Source: Begonia masoniana (Eukaryota; Streptophyta; Magnoliopsida; Cucurbitales; Begoniaceae). Taken from it: a DNA stretch of 64,000 nt. The stretch spans positions 31,824,433 through 31,888,432 of the forward strand of contig CM039508.1 in NCBI GenBank assembly GCA_022432975.1, written 5' to 3'. A model generated the notes under the pieces. That model did no database searches. It was not told the DNA's origin and saw nothing but the letters and a program-made list of their open reading frames with translations. The translations under genes were made by a program, and so were the position numbers. Within the stretch, counting starts at the first letter, position 1, and each line of letters starts with the position of its first letter. Below are positions 53,511 to 64,000 of this stretch, in pieces.

Positions 53511-56500
53511 TGTAACGCCCCTGAACCGCCCCGGCTCGGTGCGCTACTTTGCTAACCAACCCGACGTTTAAAATAATTTTTGTAAATTTTTCGACTCGGT
53601 TTTTGGGTTTTTCAAACCCTCGATTTTTGTTGGAAAACGTGTCTAAAATAGGTTTAAAATACATTGGAAAATGTCGGGTTAAAATAATTTGGAATTAGGA
53701 ATTTTTAAAAAAAAAAAAAAGGTTGGGGCCGGGGGCGCGACACGCGAGTGACCGGCGTGCCAGGGCGATCGATCGGTGCCTTAGTTGCCTGCACCCATAG
53801 GATGCCTTAGTTGCCAGCATCAAAAGATGCCTTAGTTGCCAGCATCAAAAGATGCCTTAGTTGCCTGCACCCATAGGATGCCTTAGTTGCCAGCATCAAA
53901 AGATGCCTTAGTTGCCTGCACCCATAGGATGCCTTAGTTGCCTGCACCCATAGGATGCCTTAGTTGCCTGCACCCATAGGATGCCTTAGTTGCCAGCATC
54001 AAAAGATGCCTTAGTTGCCAGCATCAAAAGATGCCTTAGTTGCCAGCATCAAAAGATGCCTTAGTTGCCTGCACCCATAGGATGCCTTAGTTGCCAGCAT
54101 CAAAAGATGCCTTAGTTGCCTGCACCCATAGGATGCCTTAGTTGCCAGCATCAAAAGATGCCTTAGTTGCCAGCATCAAAAGATGCCTTAGTTGCCAGCA
54201 TCAAAAGATGCCTTAGTTGCCAGCATCAAAAGATGCCTTAGTTGCCAGCATCAAAAGATGCCTTAGTTGCCTGCACCCATAGGATGCCTTAGTTGCCAGC
54301 ATCAAAAGATGCCTTAGTTGCCAGCATCAAAAGATGCCTTAGTTGCCTGCACCCATAGGATGCCTTAGTTGCCAGCATCAAAAGATGCCTTAGTTGCCTG
54401 CACCCATAGGATGCCTTAGTTGCCAGCATCAAAAGATGCCTTAGTTGCCTGCACCCATAGGATGCCTTAGTTGCCAGCATCAAAAGATGCCTTAGTTGCC
54501 AGCATCAAAAGATGCCTTAGTTGCCAGCATCAAAAGATGCCTTAGTTGCCAGCATCAAAAGATGCCTTAGTTGCCTGCACCCATAGGATGCCTTAGTTGC
54601 CTGCACCCATAGGATGCCTTAGTTGCCAGCATCAAAAGATGCCTTAGTTGCCTGCACCCATAGGATGCCTTAGTTGCCAGCATCAAAAGATGCCTTAGTT
54701 GCCAGCATCAAAAGATGCCTTAGTTGCCAGCATCAAAAGATGCCTTAGTTGCCAGCATCAAAAGATGCCTTAGTTGCCAGCATCAAAAGATGCCTTAGTT
54801 GCCTGCACCCATAGGATGCCTTAGTTGCCTGCACCCATAGGATGCCTTAGTTGCCTGCACCCATAGGATGCCTTAGTTGCCTGCACCCATAGGATGCCTT
54901 AGTTGCCAGCATCAAAAGATGCCTTAGTTGCCTGCACCCATAGGATGCCTTAGTTGCCTGCACCCATAGGATGCCTTAGTTGCCAGCATCAAAAGATGCC
55001 TTAGTTGCCAGCATCAAAAGATGCCTTAGTTGCCAGCATCAAAAGATGCCTTAGTTGCCTGCACCCATAGGATGCCTTAGTTGCCTGCACCCATAGGATG
55101 CCTTAGTTGCCTGCACCCATAGGATGCCTTAGTTGCCAGCATCAAAAGATGCCTTAGTTGCCAGCATCAAAAGATGCCTTAGTTGCCAGCATCAAAAGAT
55201 GCCTTAGTTGCCAGCATCAAAAGATGCCTTAGTTGCCTGCACCCATAGGATGCCTTAGTTGCCAGCATCAAAAGATGCCTTAGTTGCCTGCACCCATAGG
55301 ATGCCTTAGTTGCCTGCACCCATAGGATGCCTTAGTTGCCTGCACCCATAGGATGCCTTAGTTGCCAGCATCAAAAGATGCCTTAGTTGCCTGCACCCAT
55401 AGGATGCCTTAGTTGCCAGCATCAAAAGATGCCTTAGTTGCCAGCATCAAAAGATGCCTTAGTTGCCAGCATCAAAAGATGCCTTAGTTGCCTGCACCCA
55501 TAGGATGCCTTAGTTGCCTGCACCCATAGGATGCCTTAGTTGCCAGCATCAAAAGATGCCTTAGTTGCCTGCACCCATAGGATGCCTTAGTTGCCAGCAT
55601 CAAAAGATGCCTTAGTTGCCAGCATCAAAAGATGCCTTAGTTGCCAGCATCAAAAGATGCCTTAGTTGCCAGCATCAAAAGATGCCTTAGTTGCCAGCAT
55701 CAAAAGATGCCTTAGTTGCCAGCATCAAAAGATGCCTTAGTTGCCAGCATCAAAAGATGCCTTAGTTGCCAGCATCAAAAGATGCCTTAGTTGCCTGCAC
55801 CCATAGGATGCCTTAGTTGCCAGCATCAAAAGATGCCTTAGTTGCCAGCATCAAAAGATGCCTTAGTTGCCAGCATCAAAAGATGCCTTAGTTGCCAGCA
55901 TCAAAAGATGCCTTAGTTGCCAGCATCAAAAGATGCCTTAGTTGCCAGCATCAAAAGATGCCTTAGTTGCCAGCATCAAAGGATGCCTTAGTTGCCTGCA
56001 CCCATAGGATGCCTTAGTTGCCAGCATCAAAAGATGCCTTAGTTGCCAGCATCAAAAGATGCCTTAGTTGCCAGCATCAAAAGATGCCTTAGTTGCCAGC
56101 ATCAAAAGATGCCTTAGTTGCCAGCATCAAAAGATGCCTTAGTTGCCAGCATCAAAAGATGCCTTAGTTGCCAGCATCAAAAGATGCCTTAGTTGCCTGC
56201 ACCCATAGGATGCCTTAGTTGCCAGCATCAAAAGATGCCTTAGTTGCCAGCATCAAAAGATGCCTTAGTTGCCAGCATCAAAAGATGCCTTAGTTGCCAG
56301 CATCAAAAGATGCCTTAGTTGCCAGCATCAAAAGATGCCTTAGTTGCCAGCATCAAAAGATGCCTTAGTTGCCAGCATCAAAAGATGCCTTAGTTGCCTG
56401 CACCCATAGGATGCCTTAGTTGCCAGCATCAAAAGATGCCTTAGTTGCCAGCATCAAAAGATGCCTTAGTTGCCTGCACCCATAGGATGCCTTAGTTGCC

Positions 56501-58453
56501 AGCATCAAAAGATGCCTTAGTTGCCAGCATCAAAAGATGCCTTAGTTGCCTGCACCCATAGGATGCCTTAGTTGCCAGCATCAAAAGATGCCTTAGTTGC
56601 CTGCACCCATAGGATGCCTTAGTTGCCTGCACCCATAGGATGCCTTAGTTGCCTGCACCCATAGGATGCCTTAGTTGCCAGCATCAAAAGATGCCTTAGT
56701 TGCCCGCACCATAAGATGCCTTAGTTGCCTGCACCCATAGGATGCCTTAGTTGCCTGCATCAAAAGATGCCTTAGTTGCCTGCACCCATAGGATGCCTTA
56801 GTTGCCTGCACCCATAGGATGCCTTAGTTGCCTGCACCCATAGGATGCCTTAGTTGCCTGCACCCATAGGATGCCTTAGTTGCCTGCACCCATAGGATGC
56901 CTTAGTTGCCTGCACCCATAGGATGCCTTAGTTGCCAGCATCAAAAGATGCCTTAGTTGCCAGCATCAAAAGATGCCTTAGTTGCCTGCACCCATAGGAT
57001 GCCTTAGTTGCCAGCATCAAAAGATGCCTTAGTTGCCCGCACCATAAGATGCCTTAGTTGCCTGCACCCATAGGATGCCTTAGTTGCCTGCATCAAAAGA
57101 TGCCTTAGTTGCCTGCACCCATAAGATGCCTTAGTTGCTTGCATCAAAAGATGCCTTAGTTGCCCACTACGACTGGTGCCTTAGTTGCCCGCACCCAAAG
57201 GTGCCTTAGTTGCCCGCACCCAAAAAAGATGCCTTACTCTTTAACAAACTATCATTCACCCTCACAACGACAAACACACGACAACAACCAATGCAGCTAT
57301 ATGTATTTAGCGTGCTATACATCATGATGCATGTTTCAACGATATGCAACACCACACCACACCACACAACAACTCAACACAACCCGAAGCAAAACCAATA
57401 ACTCAACACAACACGAAGCAAAGCAATAACAAATAAACCCTACCGTTCTATGGTGTAGGCCCGAAGGCGAAATGAATAACACCCACTACTTACCTGATTG
57501 CTCGGCTTTCACTTGCTCACTTCTATCGGTACAATTCACTCGTTCGGTAACCTATCAATTATAGAAAAATAACTTAGAAATTCACTCATAGAATTCTAAA
57601 GGATTCTAAAACCAAAACTAACCAACAACACAACCTAAAACCACAAAACCCGATTTTTCCTCACATTTCCAACCGTCCAACTTTAAACGGCCATAACTCC
57701 CTCGTTTTTTAACGAATTTCAACGTGCCACCCCAATCTGTAAACCTCTACACGTCTACTATCCATTGAAACACTGAAATTAACCAAATAAATCATTTGGA
57801 CAAACCAAAATCCAGAAACAGAACCGGGTACATATTTGCTAAAAACCGGTTTTTGTGTAACTCCCATCCAATCCTTAATCTAACCAACCAAACAACCTAA
57901 ACTAACATAATTAAGGATTAAATGATCAAAAGAGGAATAAAACCATCCAAGGAAAAGAAATTTTCGAAATCCCTAACCTAGAGTTTTCAAACTCCCACTA
58001 AACTCTCCCAAAAGACACTTAAACTACCAATAATCTTCACCTATTTGCAGAAAAACCAAAATCCATGCATTATTACCTTGAACCACCTTGCTAAAATTGA
58101 AGAAGAGAGAAGGAAAAGATCGGCTATGGAGGATGAAGAGAAAGGGCGTGGAAGATGAGTGAAAAGAGGAAACCTTACCCTTTAAAACCTAAAATTTTCT
58201 TCTTTTAAAAACTTCCCACCAAAGTTTATAAAATTGAAATTCAACCCACCACCTTTTCTCTTCTATTTCCATCGTGAAAAGCATCATTAAAACTTCTAAC
58301 TTTTCAAATTGTAAAGCATTTCATGGCTAACATCCTATTGGTTAATTCAATTCTTGACTTGTCAACCCTTCTTTTTGGGTTTGAATTGTCAAACCTCATT
58401 CCTTCACTTTGAATCACTTATAATCCCTTCTCACGTAAATCATGGGTGTTACA
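53511..58453 (-). repeat. 5' LTR of gypsy F (4.94 kb)
   Basis: Same flanks as the other LTR, with high identity outside the array. CAGGTAAGT at 57496-57488 (minus). Contains a longer and differently composed 25-bp array. Confidence 0.95.
53774..57237. repeat. 25-bp satellite array in the 5' LTR of F
   Basis: About 138 units by length. The dominant form is AGCATCAAAAGATGCC (preceded by TTGCC), which I do not find in the 3' LTR array, mixed throughout with TGCACCCATAGGATGCC. Degenerate units (CCCGCACCATAAGATGCC, CCCACTACGACTGG) lie at the 56700-57237 end. Confidence 0.98.
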
Positions 58454-58874
58454 AGGACATAGCCAGAACATCAGTAGTGGTCTCTATTGTTTCCCACCAA
58501 AGTTGAGCGTCCCCAGTCAAATGGAAAGTTGCCAGAGTGACTTTGTCTCCTTCTCCGATGTTGGCACATCTGAACATGCTCTCAATTTTCCTAAGCCACT
58601 CCTCAGCAACAATCAGATTGGACGATTTTCCATCAAGTGTGGGTGGCTGTAGCCTCCGAAATCGGTCTCCTGAATGCTTACTGCTGGAACTCGAGTTGGC
58701 ACTTCCTTGTACTTCTCGGTTCAACATTACTCCCAACTGATCGGACTGCTGACGAACCAAATCTATCTGTTGGCGCACCAAGTCTGTCAGCTGCTTGATT
58801 ACACTAGGGTCCTCCTCATTTCTCAAATTTGGCATCTCTCTCGGTACTCTTGGTCTCCTTAGTCGTCTAGTCAT
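58454..58874 (-). pseudogene. Gypsy G gag N-terminal half
   Basis: ATG 58874 on the minus strand; an Arg-rich start, a repeated heptad-like segment (QQIDLVRQQSDQLGVML), then RFRRLQPPTLDGKSSN, WLRKIESMFRCANI and LATFHLTGDAQLWWETI. The frame is open to the F insertion. Similar in layout to the gag of F, so F and G are related families. Confidence 0.85.
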
Positions 58875-59164
58875 TTGCTATATTCCTGGAAAATGTTAAT
58901 TACTCTCATAAATATCTAATACCTAAGGTTAACATAAACAGTCCGTTACTAAAAATACTAAATCACATTATGACATTCTAAGAAAATTTCAAAATTTCAC
59001 TCAACGGTCAAAATTCGACCCTTAAAACGTTAAAACTTGCAGCGGAAATTCATTTGTATAAAACGACATTTAATAATTAATTAAAATATTAAAGACAATT
59101 GGTTGAAGGAAAACAAAACAAAACAAAACACATCCACCGCTGAACAGTTCTAGCGATAGAAATA

Positions 59165-61028
59165 GAAACAAAAGGCATCCACCGCTAAACAGTGTCAGCG
59201 ACAGAAGCAGAAACAAATTAATCTCAACGGTTGACGAAGAGACAGAATACGTCTTCTACTAACGAACACCCACCGCTCACGTCAATCGAACGACGCGTCG
59301 ACTACACACATCCACCGGTCAAAAAATGACAAAAATCTATTACTCTCATCTACGCTCACATCCACCGATCACAAAACAACAAAACCTAATACTCACTTCT
59401 GCGCTCACATCCACTGGTCACAAAACGACAAAACCTAATAATCACTTCTACGCTCACATCCACCGGTCACAAAACGACAAAACCTAATACTCACTTCTAC
59501 GCTCACATCTACCGGTCACAAAACGACAAAACCTAATACTCACATCCACCGGTGGACTACATCCGCCGATAGACAATAATACTCAACGTCCACTGGTGGA
59601 CTACGTCCGCTGATCGACAATAACACTCAACATAATAGCATATCAACCGTTTTCACTCTAAACAAAGAAAAACTCAGACTACCAAAAGAGTTTGTACATT
59701 TTACTGAAAATCGTTCAAAACAACATAAGTCCACAACTTTCTAAAAATATTCAGCAAAGCAACTACCTCTAAACCAAATCATGTTTTTCATACTCAGAAC
59801 AAGAAAAACCATAAAGTTGTTAAAAACATCAAAACTACTAATGTTATTAAAACCCTCTACACACTTCCACAAAACACCTAACCATTGAAACTTCATATAT
59901 AGACAATAGTTAAACTGCCTCATCAGAACACCAAACCGTGGCATTGAAGTGCTCCCCCAACCAGCCTAGTCCTCAACATGCTCAGAGAACACACCTTCTG
60001 AGGCTTCTTCACCTACATCACAAAACTCATCTATTAGCCTAATGCTAAGTAAGAAAAAGCAACAATGAAATGATATGCTGAAACATAAATCCTAGACATG
60101 CAGTTTCTACTTTCACATCTCTGTTGCATTCACGTTCTTTCACTGATTTGATCCCTCGGTTCCATTGCGAGTTGGATCATTTTTCCCAAAGTCATACATC
60201 CTCTTCATAAATTAAGGGGCGGATTAGTTCCCTTAACAGCTGATCTGATCCTAAATTCCATTGGGAAGCGGATCAATTTTTCCAAAGTCATACATCCTCT
60301 TCATAAATTAAAGGGTGGATTAATTCCCTTAACAGCTGATCTGTTACATTCTGTTCATACCTTGTCATGCCATTACTGTAAATTCATTTTCGTGTTCTTT
60401 CCAAAACATGATACATGACATACAGAAAATATTTAAACAAGCATAAACCTAATGTTTTGTGATGTAGACCCGAAGGTATGCACATACTCTACTTACCTGA
60501 CTTCCTGGGAAATGTTGGGTTGCAAGCTATCTCGGGATTTTCTCACCTAAAATCATAAATAGAGCGTTAATTCAATCTTCACTATAACTCATTATAAACC
60601 ATTCAGAAACCTAAGGAAGCTAACTTGGAACTCTATTAAACGTGCATTCTCGGTTTATCACCTAAACCCGAGCCTACTCTCATTCACAGCATTCCCAAAA
60701 TACACATTGTACTATCTCTGTTATCTAGCCACTAAAACTCAAGAAAACTCACTTAGGTTGAGGAATGGAAATCGGAGAGGAAATCGCCTGGAGAGCTCTG
60801 CTGAGCTTGAGCTGAATACCGAAAGAGAAAGTACAGAAAATAGTGGCGGCTACAGTGCATTAATCGCAAAACCTCTTTCCTTAAATAGGTTATCACTATA
60901 AATCTCTATTTACCCTTATGTCCTTGCTTAGTCTCTCATTAACCTAATCAGTAATTCTCCCAATTTCATCCATAAAATGTACACTAAGTTGACAAGGTAA
61001 AATCGGTTCAATGGAACTTGGTGTTACA
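59165..61028 (-). repeat. 5' LTR of gypsy G (supported part)
   Basis: Colinear with the left LTR: unique block 59170-59305, about five 49-bp repeat units (59310-59545), then 59545-61028 matching 38740-40191, ending GGTGTTACA at 61028. CAGGTAAGT at 60499-60491 (minus). The start of this LTR between 58875 and 59165 is not recognisable. Confidence 0.8.
59310..59545. repeat. 49-bp minisatellite, about five degenerate units
   Basis: Same unit as 35861-38745 but with more substitutions per copy; probably close to the ancestral copy number. Confidence 0.9.
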
Positions 61029-62159
61029 TAGAGGGAGTAAGATCTTCTGACAACTGTTATCTTATTTACTCATCTTCTATTTGTTTTCATTCAAGCATGG
61101 AAGATCCTATTTTATGGCATAGAAAGTTGGGACATGTCAATGATCGAATGCTAAAGATGATTATATCAAAGGGAGCTGTCTGTGGTGTTCTTAAGATGAA
61201 TTTCGATGAAGGAAGAATATGTGGACCATGTCAGATTGGGAAGCAAACCAAGGTGTCACATCCAGTGTCTTCAACACCAGCAACAACTCGTGTACTTGAG
61301 CTGCTTCACATGGATCTAATGGGTTTAATGCCTGTGGAAAGTATTGGAAGGTAAACGATATATTTATGTTACTATTGATGACTTCTTTCGATATACATGA
61401 GTGGAATTTCTTAGAGAAAAATTCGACACATTCAAAGCCTTCAAATCTTTGTGTATCCGTCTCCAACGTGAAAAAGATTGTATCATCATGAAGATTATTC
61501 GCATCCGCAGTGATCATGTGAGAGAATTTGAAAACTTTGAATTCTTAAACTACTGTAATCAGCTTGGAATATTTCATGAGTTCTCAACACCTAAAACTCC
61601 TCAACAAAATGGAGTGGTAGAGAGGAAAAATCGAACTATTGCAGAGATGTCTCGAGTAATGTTACATGAGAAGAATATTCCACAAAAATTCTGGGCTGAA
61701 ACTATGAACACTGCTTGTTATACTATAAATCGGGTGTATCTCCCTGGAGGAACGTCAATGACACCTTATGAGATATGGAAAGGTAAAATCCCAAATCTTA
61801 ACTATTTTCACCATTTCGGTAGTACTTGTTATGTATTAAATGATAGGGAACATAGGGAGAAACTAGACCCTAAGAGTGATGAAGCTATTTTCTTGGGCTA
61901 TGCCATAAATAGTCGGGCTTATCGAGTATACAATAAAAGGAATCGAAATGTCGTAGAATCTGCAAATGTTCAAGTGGTCGATTCTCCAAAAACTACTGAT
62001 ACTCTCATAGAAGACGTAACTCATATCTCAAATGATGAAAAATTTGGTGTTTCAACCAGTATTACAGGTGATGTCACGGAGCAGGTTGCACAAATTGATG
62101 AAGTAACCACCTCGGATCAGAGACAACAGTCCACACGTGTCTAGAAAAATCATTCTGTA
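61029..62159 (+). pseudogene. Copia H integrase (right part of split element)
   Basis: Plus strand: GVRSSDNCYLIYSS, LWHRKLGHVNDRMLKMI (GAG-pre-integrase), CGPCQIGKQTKVSHPV, LLHMDLMGLM (first Asp), a frameshift and stop at 61350-61400, then IRIRSDHVREFEN (second Asp region) and TPQQNGVVERKNRTIAEMS (Glu), and the C-terminal TPYEIWKGKIPNLNYFHHFG. It continues the chain that stops at 35860. Confidence 0.88.

Positions 62160-64000
<1,841 letters not shown>

Larger units (their letters stand above)
44289..58453 (-). mobile_element. Gypsy element F (Tekay/Del-like chromovirus), full length, 14.2 kb
   Basis: Complete element inserted in gypsy G with perfect target duplication AGGAC (44284-44288 and 58454-58458). 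LTRs 44289-48832 and 53511-58453 have TGTAAC/GTTACA ends. Minus orientation: primer site at 53496-53507, gag-pol 53350 down to about 48797, purine tract AAGGAGGGTGGAT at 48846-48834. Unusually, about 70 percent of each LTR is a 25-bp satellite. Pol has about six frame breaks. Confidence 0.95.
35861..61028 (-). mobile_element. Gypsy element G (chromovirus-like), split by element F
   Basis: Minus-strand element inserted in copia H. 3' LTR on the left (to 40191), internal gag-pol 40192-44288 plus 58454-58874, 5' LTR on the right (ending 61028). Pol order PR-RT-RH-IN and a C-terminal VEETTWERQQNMM motif indicate a chromovirus. Its left boundary lacks the expected TGTAAC end and target duplication, and no primer site is visible near 58875-59160, so both distal LTR starts are damaged. 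About 11 kb without F. Confidence 0.85.

Noticed and set aside
54289..54483. Repetitive ORF (repeating MLATKASYGCRQLRHLL) in the 25-bp array
   Set aside because: Pure by-product of translating the satellite.
44525..57237. Regularly spaced short repeats resembling a CRISPR array
   Set aside because: The units are head-to-tail with no unique spacers, lie inside plant LTRs, and there are no cas genes. It is a satellite.
47714..57401. Pair of small matching plus-strand ORFs at 47714-47905 and 57210-57401
   Set aside because: They are the same antisense LTR sequence in the two LTRs of F, not a conserved gene.

Overview
The window is nuclear DNA from a flowering plant, probably a eudicot; the species cannot be told from the sequence. 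The evidence is nested Ty1/copia and Ty3/gypsy retrotransposons, Mutator-like elements (MULEs), a mutated piece of plastid 16S rRNA gene, a captured plant receptor-kinase fragment, and no bacterial-style operons, tRNA genes or CRISPR loci. I found no complete, clearly functional host gene. The only long intact element-encoded frame is the gag-protease ORF of one young copia element.

Layout. 1-3850: decayed copia element A (minus strand), whose left LTR lies just outside the window. 3851-5344: host DNA with duplicated exon-like blocks and a plastid 16S insertion. 5345-13720: an 8.4 kb MULE with long inverted repeats, a broken MuDR-type transposase (minus) and a convergent second gene fragment (plus). 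Two solo LTRs with perfect 5-bp target duplications sit inside it (8115-8926 and 9342-12018). 14067-17606: copia element B with two identical 237-bp LTRs and an intact gag-protease ORF but no integrase or reverse transcriptase. 17612-18920: possible host gene remnants. 19299-24130: copia-type solo LTR, a gypsy-type solo LTR inside a coding-like segment, a deleted copia (I), and a gypsy 3' end. 24899-29577: element C, with paired 1.25 kb LTRs, a decayed gag and an unusual 384-codon ORF but no pol. 29578-31375: AT-rich DNA, nothing recognised. 31376-35244: a Pack-MULE-like element carrying the 5' part of a pollen-receptor-kinase-like gene, itself hit by a solo LTR (32373-34723).

35245-63638: a three-level nest. 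Copia H (plus) is split by chromovirus-like gypsy G (minus, 35861-61028), which is split by gypsy F (minus, 44289-58453, target duplication AGGAC). Each F LTR carries about 3.2-3.5 kb of a 25-bp satellite; the left LTR of G carries about 2.9 kb of a 49-bp minisatellite. The window ends in more than 360 bp of (AT)n.

None of the pol polyproteins is intact, so most elements could only move with enzymes supplied from elsewhere. The most interesting observations are: (1) a shared intron-like signal set (CAG|GTAAGT donor, a conserved box, a GTAG acceptor) in the LTRs of several diverged gypsy families; (2) satellites growing and homogenising separately inside the two LTRs of one element; (3) a MULE with two convergent genes whose second gene is not mudrB-like; (4) a very young gag-protease-only copia; and (5) the unknown ORF of element C.
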